Shown here: positions 31,601 through 43,180 of the stretch, one piece after another
Position numbering within the stretch: position 1 is the stretch's first letter
How the letters are laid out: each line of letters starts with the position of its first letter
NCBI GenBank assembly: GCA_017979445.1
Contig: CM030710.1
Location: 14,432,248 to 14,496,247, forward strand
Direction: 5' to 3'
Length of the DNA: 64,000 bases
Source of the DNA: Akebia trifoliata
Taxonomy: Eukaryota; Streptophyta; Magnoliopsida; Ranunculales; Lardizabalaceae
Program-made: the position numbers and the translations under genes
Notes under the pieces: generated by a model
Told to the model about the DNA's origin: nothing
What the model saw: only the letters and a program-made list of their open reading frames with translations
The model's database searches: none

Positions 31601-32532
31601 GTGATGTGGGTTAGATGGAGTGTTTAGAGAATGATGATTGGGGTAGGTGATTAGATGAGGAAGGTGAAGGGTGGTAATGACATGTGTCATATTTTGATAT
31701 TGGGAGGGTGATTGGTTGATATGGGTAGTGGATAATGGGTTAAGGTAGTAGGTTGGATAATGAATTGGATATGGGTAGTGGTTTTTGGGCTTTTAAGTGT
31801 TGGGCTTGGGTTTTGGAAGTGGTTTTTGAGTTTTAGGAATTGATTGGGGTTATTTTTAGGAATGGTTTTGAAAATGTAAGTTGGTTTTAGATTTTAGATG
31901 ATGTGGGATTAATTTTTAGGTTAGGGTTAATGTGAGGAATTAATTAAAAAAAAGGTTGAGGGTTTGTGGGCTTTGAATGGGCTTAAGGTGTTTGCAAATT
32001 TGGAGGTGGAGCGGTGGGAGGTAGATGAGGGGTAGGTATCCCAAGTCTCACATTTTTATTTTTTTTTATTTTTTTGAGATTTTGAAATCATTGATTTGAT
32101 AAAAAATGCCACGTGTTGGCGAATCAGACTTTTTGGGCCCGTTGAAGGATTTTATCGATTTTTTGAATGTAAGCGTGGAGCGATGAATGTTGGGACAACG
32201 TAGGATGAGTCACAACCCTTCTTGTGGGTCCCTTAGACCATTGGGAGGTCTTAGGGCCTTGATTGCCATTTTCTTAATGTTTTGGGCCTTAGAGACCCGT
32301 TGGCCTATCTTGTTGGAAAAGCGGTATTTTGAATAAAGCGGGGTAGAAGGGAGCATGCCGAATCCTTTTGGTGGACCTACTAACCCATTGAAAGGTGTTA
32401 GAGGCTTGGATTTTGGCAAAAATGTCAGATTTTAATGCTTCGGACCGTCGAGGCCCGTTGGCCAAATTTATTGAAAGATTACTATTTTTGGGCCCTTTCG
32501 AGTGAGGGCCCGTTCAAATTGGGGTGTCTACA

Positions 32533-34025
32533 ACTAAAAAAAGTGACCAAATTTCCAAAATACCCCTAACCTTAAAACATCCCTAGAGCCTACTTTACAC
32601 TTAGGAAAGCCCATTCAAACACATAAAACGACAAATTGAAACCAAATAAATAATTTGGCCAATTTTCACAGAATTCGACAAAATTACGAAAATGCCCCTC
32701 ATAAAGTTCATAACCATTTCGCATAAAAAACTTCATAAATGATAAAAACCAATATTTCCATTGAATTTCTTACGAAAAATCGATTCTAAAACATCCTAGA
32801 ATATCAAAAACTGACTTAAAACACAAAAAGTCCTCTCCGAGGGCAGAACGGTAATTTTACAATTTTTATAATTAAAAATTTCAAAATTAATAAATAAAAC
32901 ATTAAATAATTAAAGTGAAATATTAATAAAATTAATTTTAAAATTTTAAAAATCTGGTTCTTAGGCAAAATTGTTGATGGTTGCCAAGATATTTATTCAA
33001 GGACCCCTCCATTTGGGGGTCCAAAAAATTAAAGATATAATAGAGGGGGTTCTCCAAAAAAGTTAAAGTCAATCAAGTAAGACTAAAGTCAAGATATTAA
33101 AGTTAATCAAGTAAGACTAAAGTCAAAAAATTAAAGTCAACCAAGTAAGACTAAAGTCAAGATATTAAAGTCAATCAAATGAGACTAAAAGTCAAAACCC
33201 TAATAGAGTTCTAATTAAATAATAATTCTATTTAAAGCAATCCTAACTAAATAATAACTCTATTTAATAGAATTATAACTAAATAATAACTTTATTTAAT
33301 AAAATTATAACTAAATAATAACTCTTTCTAAGAGAATTATAATTAAACAATGATTCTCTCTAAAAGAATTATAATTAAACCTTAACTCTATCTAAAAGGC
33401 ACTTAAAAAAGTTTATAAATAGGAGCCCCTACACCCTATTTTCGTATCAAATAATAAATCCTAAGAGAAGTAGATCAAAAAGCTTCCCTAGCTTCCCATA
33501 AACCCTAATTTTGAAGCCCCAACTCCTTACCTAACATCCATACCTCCATTTTAGCTTGAAAAACACCTAGAATCCCTTCAAAAAATCCAAAAATCCAAAA
33601 ATCTATAAAAAATTTTAAAGAATCCAGATCTAAGAAAGAGATACCTTGCCTCGGAGATCAGAAATCAGATCCGTAGACAAAACGAAGCGAGGAGTACTGT
33701 ACAAGAAGCTGCTCTATCAGATATGAAAGAAGAATACCATTGTCTTCGGAAAGGTATAAATTTCTTATTTTTTGTTTTATTAGGTCTTTTAGCAATGTAG
33801 TTTACTTGAGAATTAGTAGAGACCGGCGTTTGCCGGGCAGGGTTGGTGCCTAACACTTTCCAACTCCGTAATGTGATCCTCAGACTCAGTATTTTTAGTA
33901 GATTAGTCATTTTTATCTATTTCGAGTCTATATTCGGTTCATAAACCGTAATAACTAGGTGGCGACTCCCAAACCTCAAAGGTCAAAAGCGGATCCACGC
34001 ACCCAGCGGATCAAGGGCGCTTTCA
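32533..34025 (+). repeat. LTR F: A-family LTR, 5'-truncated by insertion of element B
   Basis: Plus strand, 1493 bp. It aligns to the C LTR from its position 239 to its end (GGGCGCTTTCA). The missing first 238 bp should lie beyond the other end of element B. The U5 hairpin (33840-33866, stem with one G.T pair) and PBS-like decamer (33960-33969) are present. No PBS follows (acgggctagac), so it is a solo LTR or a 3' LTR. It is more diverged than the other A-family LTRs, in keeping with a greater age. Confidence 0.85.
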
Positions 34026-34485
34026 ACGGGCTAGACGAAATTTTACAAAACACGACTTCGAATTATCGATTGAATTGATGACTTTTGTAAAAAAATGGCT
34101 ACTCAAGCACGTGGTCTGATAGAGCCTTGCCTTATTAATTCCTTGATCTCGATGGCACGGAGTTCGTGTGAGATCTCGGATTTGGTGAAAATTTGATGAG
34201 TTTTTGAAAATCGATTATTTTTCATTGTGTTTTAACAAATCGGAGTTGAGTGCAACTCGAAAAGATTTTTGAAAGATTTTTTTTTATTTTTCTTTATTTT
34301 TTCTTGATATTTGATTTTTGATTTTTTTTTTATTTTTTTTGTTGTTTTTTTTTGTTATTTTTTTTTTAGATGTAAGTTGCATTTTTGACTTATTTACTTT
34401 CTTTCTTCTACAACCTAATATCCATTCTTCATTATCTTCCTTTGTTGATCTTACTTTGTTTTTGCCATAAGTTAATCCTCTCAAT
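34026..34485. other. Unassigned T-rich segment between LTR F and the HD-ZIP fragment
   Basis: No LTR or retrotransposon coding motif is recognised. Long T runs occupy 34270-34370. The minus-strand frame through it is lysine-rich low complexity. The part next to 34485 could be 3' flank of the gene fragment. Confidence 0.4.
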
Positions 34486-35140
34486 TCATGCATTGTCCCT
34501 TGTAATGACTCCTTTGATCTTTTCAACGGTACAAGCGATAAGGTTGTTAACAGTTGCAACAAATCCAAGAGGGAGTTTTGCTGGAGTCGAATCAACCAAA
34601 ATCTGAAAGTAGGAAGGCTAAATAGTCTGAGTCGCCCCACATTCATTACAACAATATCAATAGGAGCATAAACTGCGAACGAGCCTATTGTATCGGTACT
34701 ACTCTCTTGCAATATCAACATACTCTTTCACCCTTCTTGATTCATTATCACCCCAATATCTCTATCTTGCATGTCACTAGCCATAACACTTGTAAGGCGT
34801 TCGCACTATCAATCTAAGGTAGTAACCTATCGCTTTGCTCCAAATCCAAGGTCAGAGTTAACCAATGTTCTATATATACTGTGAACTGCTTTGTCATCCA
34901 CTTCTACATGTTTGACCCATATGACCTTGGAGTAACCATTTGGCAGTTATTGGATTAAACAGCCTGATGGCCTTCTTCGACATTTCAATATCGGGCTAGG
35001 AGGCAAATGATCTAAGGAAACATCGACCACCACCCAAATCCCCTCGACATGTTGTTTACAATACCTTACAAAGACACTATTTCGAGTCAGAACCAGAGGT
35101 AAAGGGACTTGAAATACTTGAAGGGCTCCATCTGCTATGC
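34486..35140 (-). pseudogene. Fragment of an HD-ZIP class IV homeobox gene (START domain and C-terminus; PDF2/ATML1-like)
   Basis: The minus strand matches the START-domain half of plant HD-ZIP IV transcription factors, which act in the nucleus in epidermal cell fate. It reads [74 protein letters not shown] and CERLTSVMASDMQ to QEG.KSM (about 34720). It then jumps to LILQESSTDTIGSFAVYAPI and DIVVMNV, a motif that in the family lies well over 100 residues further on. A second jump near 34605 brings ..GDSDYLAFL and, in another frame, [15 protein letters not shown] and [17 protein letters not shown] to TGA (34486-34488). Stops occur at five places before the first jump. No homeodomain or leucine zipper is present. 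Confidence 0.85.
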
Positions 35141-35250
35141 TTAGTGAGTCGTGATGCTTCGGACACCGAGGTGGTGATAAGCCAGGCTACCCGAATTCAT
35201 ACTTTGAAGGAATGCCTCGACTCATTTTTTATTTCTTACCATGATACTTT
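35141..35250 (+). pseudogene. Antisense ORF remnant of element B'
   Basis: About 36 codons ([20 protein letters not shown], then LKECLDSFFISYHD) matching the C-terminal end of the element B aORF (about 9560-9670). The frame is open up to the truncation point, where the HD-ZIP fragment begins. Confidence 0.7.
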
Positions 35251-36683
35251 TTATATTTTCTTGTCATTATCTGAATATATGCAAAATGTTGAAAGATTAA
35301 TGCAAAGAAAATAGGTTTTGTACTTACTTGGCCTCAGGTATATCTATTGTTCCTAAAAGCACGAAATTTCGTTGAATGAGACCTAGATTTGTCGTCATTG
35401 GCCAAAATAGTAGTTTTTGAAATTTTACGAAATGCCTTTATCAAATGAGTACGATAAATTCAGAGTTTGTAGAATCTTTGGTAGTATCAGTCTTGGCATT
35501 TTTGTCAAACACAAGGGATACAAGCATCAATTATTTTTTTGATTCCTTTAGAGTCATCCCTGGTGCCCTAGTATTGGAAGACTATTATCTGCTTGGACCA
35601 TTGGTTTTTTGGACAGATTTTTACCGTTCATAGTTTATACTCTTGCGGGCCAGGAGTTTTTTTTTATGTTTTTTGTTTACCCTTATTGCCTTTGGTGCCT
35701 ATTACGATTTTCACCAGACCCGATTTCCACATTTTTGCACATTGATGCCTTTTGGGTTTTCATCTTGCCGGTGGCTTTGATCTTGTCATAGTCTGATTTT
35801 TTTACTCATAATACCTTTTTAGATTTTCACTATGCCCTTTCAAGCTATGCTTGTATTTTTTGATTTTTCATTACAATTCTGCTCGGAGTCTCTGTGTCTT
35901 CGTGGCTTGGTGACTCAAGTTGAGCTGCGAGATCGGTGACTCTTCTCTTGTAGTGGCACTCTTTCCTAAGTAACAGATCTAGATTCCCCTCTTGGGTTTT
36001 CCGATGACTATTCGTGATTTGGCAGCTCAAATTGAGCTGTGAGATCGGCTACTCTACACATCAAGTACTTTTTTTTTTGTATATTCGACCTGACTTCCCC
36101 TTTCGAGTCTTCCAATAACTAATAAGACTTTGAGGTCCGGACCAAGTCACAAGATCATTGGTGCTGCTACTGTCATTATGTTGTCCTGGAACATTCCCTG
36201 ATCGGAAAGGATTTTTGTTAGGATGAAATGTTGGCTTAGGCTTATGGTAGTGGAATGATACAAAAAGGTTAAGGTTTGGGTCTTAGTTTATCTAAAGTAG
36301 ACTAGATATGAGGTTCGTCTATTTTTGTTTCGAAAAGGTGATCTATGTCTCCTCCCTGCGTCTCTCAAACTTGTTTAAGCTGGAGATTTGAGTTGAGCTC
36401 AGATCCAATGACCGAATGTTTTTTTACTTTTTTGATTTTTTTTGTATTTTTAGCCGTTCACAATTTATCCTCATGCGGGCTAGCAATAATTTGATGCTTT
36501 TGATTTTTCTATTTTTCTCTTCTCTTTTTTTTTTTTGTCTCCTTTTTTTGGTAGCGTTTTGTAGTTGTTGACTTGCCCCAATTTCAGGTTAAGAAATGAA
36601 TGTGATAGCTCAAAAGGGTTGACTAGGGTTGATAGTTGGTTTAGAATATCAAAGATGGCCTTTCGTCATCTTAGGGTCAATTT
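35251..36683 (-). other. 3' non-coding region of element B'
   Basis: Collinear with B 9673-11052, including both tgcggg(c/t)(c/t)ag-type motifs. AATAAA is changed to AAGAAA. No coding frame. Confidence 0.6.
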
Positions 36684-37750
36684 TTAGGCGTAGTATTTCT
36701 TGACAGTGTCAGCATTGATCGGTTGCAGGAAGACTTGTCTGTCTATTTCTATAAGGATCAGAGCTCCTCCTGTCATTACCTTTTTCACGATAAATGACCC
36801 TTCATAGTTTGGTCGAAACTTTTCCCTAGCATCTTCTTGGATTGGTAGAATCTTCTTCAATACAAGGTCTCCTGGTAAGAAATCTCTAGGTTTGACTTTC
36901 TTGTTGTAGGCTCAAGCTATTCGTCGCTGATAGATTTGTCCATGGCAAATGGGTGCAAGTCATTTCTCCTCTATCAGATTCAATTGGTCGAACCGAGCCT
37001 GAATCCATTTAGCTTCATCTAACTCTGCTTCCTTTAAGATTTAGAGGAAGGGAATCTCAACTTCGATGGGTAAGACTACTTCCATTCCATATACCAATGA
37101 ATACGAAATTACCCCAGTCGAAGTCCTGAACGAGGTTCGATAGGCGTGGAGTGCAAAAGGTAATATGTCGTGCCAATCTTTGTACGTAACTACCATCTTC
37201 TCGATTATTTTCTTGATATTCTTATTGGCTGCCTCGACTGCTCCATTCATCTTAGGTCTATAGGGTACAGAGTTCTGATGAGTGATCTGGAAGTCTTCGC
37301 ACATCTTTATCGTATCCTTATTCTTGAAGTTCTTGGCATTGTCACTTACTAATTCGCTGGGAAGCCCATATCTGTAGATAATGTTGTTCTTAACAAACTT
37401 CAAGATGTTGCTTTTGGTGACATTGGCATAAGATGCTGCTTCTACCCATTTGGTAAAGTAGTCGATAACAATTAGGATGAAACAATGCCCGTTTGCAGCT
37501 TTTGGCCAGATTTGCCCGATGACGTCCATGCCCCAAAGTGAAAAAGGCCAATGAGTGGTCATGTTATATAGTTCTGAAGGTGGAGCGTTGATCTTGTTGG
37601 CTTAAATCTGGCATAGATGGCATTTGCGGACATGTTGATAGTAGTCATTCTCTATAGTTATCCAATAGTATCCCATCCTCATGATCTTCTTCGCTAGCAT
37701 GTGACCATTCATATGGGGTCCACAGACTCCACCGTGTACAGTTTTGATTA
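36684..37750 (-). pseudogene. pol-IN: Integrase of element B'
   Basis: The zinc-binding region is in one piece: VHGGVCGPHMNGHMLA followed by VRKCHLCQI (HHCC-type). A stop follows near 37603. The core has all three acidic residues (WGMDVIG, VSDNAKNF, GAVEAANKN) in the frame 37041-37562, which ends at a stop in the EIPFL block. The C-terminal part continues in broken frames through 'RDFLPGDLVLK'-like and 'GALILIEID'-like blocks to a TAA ending at 36684. Slightly better preserved than B at the N-terminus. Confidence 0.88.
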
Positions 37751-37843
37751 ATCGTTTTACTTCTACTTCTGCCACACATCGGAACAAGACCTCATGATGC
37801 GATTTCTTATACAGAATACCGTTGCTCAGGAAGAATTGCCTTG

Positions 37844-38409
37844 CTAGTTTCTGAATGGTCCTTCGATCTTTGGCGTTGCATCTGAGGGAAGGATTCGATC
37901 TTTGAGGTATGCCTTGATGTCTGAGTACCATGAATTTTCTTCGGATTTTTCTACTTCGACGGGTAGACAATAGGTCGGCTCATCTTGAATTCCAATCTCA
38001 ATTGGGTCGATGACTAGGTCTTTCGAGATACTGATCATAAAAGAAAGTGTAGCTAGTGCATTTACAAACTGATTCTTAGCTCTCGGCAGTATGTAAATGA
38101 AATCTTATCAAAACACGAGCTTAGTTCTTCTAGATACTCGTGGTAAGGCACTAGTCTCTACTCTCGGGTCTTCCATTCTCCAGTCGTCTGATAGACTACT
38201 AAGCTTGAATCTCCGAAAACATCAATCTCATCATCTATTTCGAGATCCAGTGCTGCTTTCAACCCTGCTATGCATGCTTCGTATTCAGCCTCATTATTAG
38301 AACATTGAAATTTCAATCTAATGGCGATTGGTACATGAGACCCATCTGGCTTGATCAAAACTGCTCCTATTCCGTTTTCTTTCTGATTAGCTACTTCGTC
38401 GAAGTACAT
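37844..38409 (-). pseudogene. pol-aRH: Archaeal-type RNase H of element B'
   Basis: Opens MYFDEVANQKENGIGAV with the first Asp intact, then NNEAEYEACIAGLKAALD and DVFGDSSLVVYQ, with a stop after EWKTRE (38158). The rest continues in other frames. The last acidic residue appears as Asn (QFVNALATL rather than QFADALATL in B). B and B' have therefore lost different catalytic positions. Confidence 0.83.
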
Positions 38410-38478
38410 TTTCCAGCCTGATTCCTCATCATCATCCTCAACCTCAGTGAGTAGTATGGCTTCATCTGAAAAGTTCGT

Positions 38479-38868
38479 CTACAATGGCTCGTAGTCAGGC
38501 AACAGGTGCTCGACTAAGTGATCGACGATGGCTTGCCCTTTGATTGCTTTCTGAGTAACATAAGTGATGTCAAACTCAAATAATAATAATTGCCACTTCG
38601 CTGTACGACTTATTAATGTCGATTTCTCGAAAAGGTACTTCAGGGGGTCTATTCTGGCAATAAGTATAGTTGAGTAACTAAGCAAATAGTGACATAGTCG
38701 TTGAGATGCCCAGACTAGTGCACAACAAGTTTTCTCAAGCGTTGAATATTTTACTTCGTACTCGGTAAATTTCTTGCTGAGATAGTAGATGGCATGTTCC
38801 TTCCGTCCTGATTCATCGTGTTGCCCTAGCACACACCCCATCGACGTTTCTTGCACTGAGATGTACAT
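38479..38868 (-). pseudogene. pol-RH: RT-linked RNase H domain of element B'
   Basis: 129 codons, same blocks as B: YISVQETSMGCVLGQHD, HAIYYLSKKFTEYEVKYS, EKTCCALVWASQRL. It ends with a stop before the linker to the archaeal-type domain. Confidence 0.82.
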
Positions 38869-40156
38869 TAGTAGAGGTCGCCCTAAAGTAAGAGGGACTA
38901 AGACTGGTGGGTTGAACAGATATTATTTGATCTTGTCGAAAGCTTCCTGACAGTCTTTGTTCCACTTCTTTGGCGTATCCTTTCTAAGTAGCTTGAAAAC
39001 TAGCTCACAGATAGGCGTGAGTTGAGCAATGAAATGACTGATATACTGTATTCTCCCCAAAAATGCTTGAACGTCTCTTTCTGAAATAGGTGCCTTCATT
39101 TCGAGAATATATTTAGTCTTTGTCGGATCTATCTCGATGCCCCTTCTATTGATGATGAATCCAATAGCTTGCTCGATGTTGCCCCAAATACATATTTTGC
39201 CGGGTTGAGCCTCAAACTGTTCTTTTTAAGCCTGTCGAACAATTTCTTTAGATTCACCAAATGGTCTTCTTCATTGCCAGACCTAGCGATCATGTCGTCT
39301 ACATAGACCTCCATTTCCTTATGAATCATGTCGTGGAATAATGCTGTCATTGCCTGTTGGTAAGTCGCCCCTGCATTCTTTAGCCCGAATGACATAACTT
39401 TGTAGTGGAAAGTACCCCATGGTGTGATGAGCGTAGTCTTTTTTTGGCCTTCTTCTACCATTTTTATATGATTATAGCCTGAGAAACCATCCATGAATGA
39501 GGACATGCCATGCCCTACTGTACTATCAACTAGAGTGTCGATGTGTGAAAGTGGAAAATCATCCTTAGGACTGGCCTTGTTCAAGTCTCTCGGTAGTCAA
39601 CACACATGCGTACCTTTCCATCTTTCTTAGGTACTGGAACGACGTTAACCAACCACTCAGGCTATGTAAAAACTGTAAGAAATTCAACTTCGAACTACTT
39701 CATGACCTCATCTTTGACCTTGAGGGTCCATTCTGACTTCAGTCTTCTCAATTTTTGCTCGATTAGCTTACTTCTAGAAGCAATTGGTAGCTTGTGTACT
39801 ACCAGATCTATATCTAACCTAGGCATATCCCTGTATGATTATGTGAAAACATCTTGATAATCTTGTAGGAGTTTGATCATTTCTTCCTTTTACTGCGATG
39901 TTAATAAGACTCTAATTTTGACGATTTGTAGGTCCTTTTCAGTACCAAGATTGATTGAATCTGTATCCTCAATGTTTGGTTAAACACCTTTCTCGTGACG
40001 TTCTACCAAGTCTTTGATTTCTTTGGGTGGGTATTCCATTTCGTCCTCAGACTCTTCTTCTATCTCCATGAGGTCAAAGTCGAGTTCAAGATCGAAATCA
40101 TACTCGTCCCTTTCAAATTCTGTCTTATCTGAGTACTCATTTGATTTAGACAAATC
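38869..40156 (-). pseudogene. pol-RT: Reverse transcriptase of element B' (5' side cut by A')
   Basis: FPLSHIDTLVDSTVGHGMSS, MSFGLKNAGATYQQAMTAL and EVYVDDMIARS (YVDD at 39294-39305) lie in one frame (39129-39584). The frame breaks at KLLD near 39170 by a small deletion. The connection part continues to about 38870. The acidic N-terminal region (KTEFERDEYDFDLELDF) reaches 40156, where A' begins after the duplicated cctta. Several stops occur in 39600-39980. Confidence 0.9.
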
Positions 40157-40161
40157 CCTTA
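40157..40161. repeat. Left target-site duplication of element A' (cctta)
   Basis: Identical to 51300-51304. The uninterrupted sequence around the equivalent site can be read in element B near 14506-14525. Confidence 0.9.
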
Positions 40162-41879
40162 TGAAAGCGCCCTTGATCCACGGGGTACGCGGATCCGCTT
40201 TTGACCCTTGAGGTTTGGGAGTCGCCACCTAGTTATTACGGTCTAGGAACCGATCAATGACTCTAAATAGATAAAGAACTAATCTAGACCAGAAAAAACT
40301 GAATTCGGGGATCATGTTACGGGGTTGGAATGTGTTAGGCACCAACCCCGCCCGGCCAAAGCCGGTCTCTACTAATTTCCCAAATAAGTTACATTGCTAA
40401 AAAAAACCTAGATAATAAAAGAAAGAAGAAATTGTACCTTTCCGATAGCAAAGACTTTATTCCCTCAGATCCAATAAAAATTACTCCTTGTATCGTATTC
40501 CTTGCTTCGTTCTGTCTCCGGATTTGGATTTCTGATCTCCGAGGTAAGGTATCTCCTTTTTTTATCTAGATTCTTCAAGTTTGTTATGGGTTTTGGGGTG
40601 TTTTCGAAGGGCTTTTAAGTGTTTTTTAGGCTAAAATCGAAGGAGGGATGTTAGGTAAGGAGTTGGGACTCCAAAACTAGGGTTTATGGGAGGCTAGGGG
40701 GACTTTTAGACCTACTTCTCTTAGGGTTTATGATTTGATACGAAAATAGGGTGTGATGACCTCTATTTATAGATTTTTTTAGGGGTTGATTTAGATAGAG
40801 TTAATGTTTAATTATAGTTCTTTTAATTAGAGTTGTGTTTTAATTAGAATTGTTTTAGGTAGAGTTGTATTTTAATTAGAACTCTATTAAATAGAGTTAT
40901 TATTTAATTAGAACTTTATTAGGGTTTTGACTTTTGGTCTTATTTGATTGACTTTTAATATTTTGACTTTAGTCTTAATTGATTGACTTTTAATATCTTG
41001 ACTTCAGTCTTGCTTAATTGACTTTAATTTTGACTTCAGTCTCACTTGATTGACTTTAATACCTTGACTTTAGTCTTGCTTGATTGACTTTAAATTTTTG
41101 GAGAACCCCCCTCTATTATATCTTTAATTCTTTGGACCCCCAAATGGAGGGGTCCTTAAAGAAATATCTCACGAACCCTCAACAATTTTTCATGAGAGCC
41201 GATTGATTGATTTTTTTAGTTCAAAATTTTAAATTAATTTCATTAATGTTTCACTTTAATTATTTAATGTTTTATTTATTAATTTTGAAAATTTTAATTA
41301 TGAAAATTGTGAAATTACCGTTTTGCCCCCGGAGAGGACTTTTCACATTTTAAGTCGGTTTTTAATGTTCTAGGATGTTTTAGAATCGATTTTTCGTAAG
41401 AATTCAATGGACATATTAGTTTGTGTCATTTATGAAATTTTTTGTGTGAAATGGTTGTGAACTTTATGAGGGGCATTTTCGTAATTTTGTCAAATTTTGT
41501 GAAAATTGGTATAATGATTTATTTGGTTCCAATTTGTTATTTTATGTGTTTAAAAGAGTTTTCCTAAGCGTAATGTAGGCTCTAGGGTTGTTTTGATGTT
41601 AGGGGTATTTTCGTAATTTGGTAATTTGGTCAATTTTTAGTGATTTTTATCGTGAAGCTTTTTTTTTGTTTGCAAGATGATGATTTCTATGTTTCTGGGA
41701 TCGTATTTTCCTAGCGTAGCGTGATTTCTAATGTTTTGTAGTTCGAGATACCTCATCCGAATTTCTGAAACATTTCTGGTAACAAAATAAAGCAATGGAA
41801 ACAACATCCATCATTGGGAATCGTTGCGATCGGGTTGACGAGTTGATTAATCAGGCGGATGCAAAAATGGGGTGTATAC
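40162..41879 (-). repeat. 3' LTR of element A'
   Basis: 1718 bp. On the element strand it starts TGTATACACC (one change from TGTAGACACC) and ends GGGCGCTTTCA. The U5 hairpin is at 40321-40349 (stem perfect, one loop change) and the PBS-like decamer at 40218-40227. The polypurine tract next to it makes it the 3' LTR. Confidence 0.94.
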
Positions 41880-41881
41880 AG

Positions 41882-41895
41882 ATGCCCTTCTTTGA
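41882..41895 (-). promoter_or_regulatory. Polypurine tract of element A'
   Basis: On the element strand AAAGAAGGGCAT directly before the 3' LTR; equivalent to C 27789-27798. Confidence 0.7.
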
Positions 41896-42440
41896 CAGAT
41901 GGTTGAAGCAAACTAGATAGCAAATCTATTTTGGTAGATAGTACGATATCTGAATGCCAAAGCTAGTGACAGTTCATTTTGCAGCCTGATTTAGCAATTC
42001 GTCAGGGTGTTCGGATCCTTGAGGGTAAAACTCTCCCCGAATAAAAATGTTGTCAGGTCCTCGAGCGTGAGCTCTCACTAACAGTGTCAGATCCTTGAAT
42101 TTTAGAAAATTCTCCTTAACTAATGCAAAAGTGCATTGTGTGAAATGATGTGATGCTGTGTGAAGCTGAGTAAAAATGTGTCAGGTCCTAGAGATCTTCT
42201 CTCACTGACAATAATGATTCAAAATTGAAATGTGCTTATGCAACGAAAGCAATCATGGCAAGGTTGAAAAATGAAGTAATTGGAGTCATAACAATGAAAG
42301 AACTTCGTTAAATCCTATTTGAAATTCTTTTTAGAGTTTGAAAAAGTTTGAGTCTCATTTATCGGACTCGAACCTATTGTAGCCACGCTTCTCGGGCTAA
42401 ATAACTTAAACAATCCTGTTAATTCAATATGATTCAAACA
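41896..42440 (-). other. 3' non-coding region of element A', LTR-proximal part
   Basis: Matches, inverted, C 27540-27788 ('gtcagggtgttcgg', 'tgtcaggtcct' units). No coding frame. The last 100 bp lead into the 77-bp repeats. Confidence 0.55.
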
Positions 42441-43180
42441 AAGCTGGAGTCTCGTTTCTTGGACTCTGACTAAGGTTTAGAGGAACTTAAACAATCCTAT
42501 TAAACATGGAGTCTTGTTTCTCGAACTCGAACTCGAACTAAGGTTTGTAGGCACTTCAAAAAGCCTATGATTCAAAATGTTGGAGTCTCGTTTCTCGGAC
42601 TCGAACTTAGGTTTATGGGCACTTCAAAAAGCCTATTCATTATATGATTCAAAAAGTTGGAGTCTCGTTTCTCGGACTCGAACTTAAGTTTGTAGGTACT
42701 TCAAAAAGCCTATTCATTCTATGATTCAAAAAATTGGAGTCTCGTTTCTCGGACTCGAACTTAGGTTTATAGGCACTTCAAAAAGCCTATTCATTCTATG
42801 ATTCAAAAGGTTGGAGTCTCGTTCCTTAGACTCGAACTTAGGTTTGTAGGCACTTCAAAAAGCTCACTCATTCTATGATTCAAAAAGTTGGAGTCTCGTT
42901 AATCGGACTCAAACTTAGGTTTGTAGATACTTCAAAAAGCCTATTCATTTTATGATTCAAAAAGTTGGAGTCTCGTTTCTCGGACTCGAACTTAGGTTTG
43001 TAGGCACTTCAAAAAGCCTATTCATTTTATGATTCAAAAAGTTGGAGTCTCGTTTTTCGGACTCGAACTTAGGTTTGTAAGCACTTCGAAAAGCCTATTC
43101 ATTCTATAATTCAAAAAGTTAAAGTCTTTTTTCTCGGACTCGAACTTACTAATCCACGTTTCTCGGGCTTAGATTTATAG
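42441..43180 (-). repeat. 77-bp minisatellite in the 3' region of element A', about 9-10 units
   Basis: Units contain 'ttggagtctcgtttctcgg', 'actcgaacttaggtttgtag' and 'gcacttcaaaaagcctattc'. The first units (42440-42560) are shorter and diverged; the middle ones are near identical. It sits in the slot where C has its 33-bp array, but the sequence is unrelated. Confidence 0.9.

Larger units (their letters stand above)
8930..32532 (-). mobile_element. Element B: Tat-lineage LTR retrotransposon, degenerate, interrupted by element C
   Basis: Minus-strand element. The 5' LTR is at 30252-32532, PBS at 30232-30249, leader at 29534-30231 continuing at 18233-18398 beyond the C insertion, gag about 16450-18232, protease and G-patch 15291-16219, RT 13245-14509, RNase H and archaeal-type RNase H 12139-13235, integrase 11053-12180, then a 3' region with a plus-strand antisense ORF (8930-9672). 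It is cut at 8930 by element A, so its 3' end lies left of the window. It was inserted into LTR F; 'actaa' (32533-32537) is the expected right target duplicate. Confidence 0.88.
30252..32532 (-). repeat. 5' LTR of element B (B family)
   Basis: 2281 bp. On the element strand it starts TGTAGACACCCCAATTTGAACGGG and ends CGTATCTACA. It matches B' 58424-62695 once solo LTR E is removed. It holds TATA box CTATAAATAG (30938-30947), degenerate G-rich tandem units of about 62 bp (about 31440-31600), the U5 hairpin (30450-30484) and the PBS-like decamer (30301-30310). The frames inside it are compositional. Confidence 0.9.

Noticed and set aside
34284..34485. Lysine-rich tail of the minus-strand frame covering the HD-ZIP fragment
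   Set aside because: It comes from A-rich low-complexity sequence read after a frameshift; the true gene end is in another frame at 34486.
42441..43180. Regular repeats that could be mistaken for a CRISPR array
   Set aside because: Whole 77-bp units repeat without unique spacers, in a plant retrotransposon; the same holds for the arrays at 26710, 48390, 55250 and 56530.
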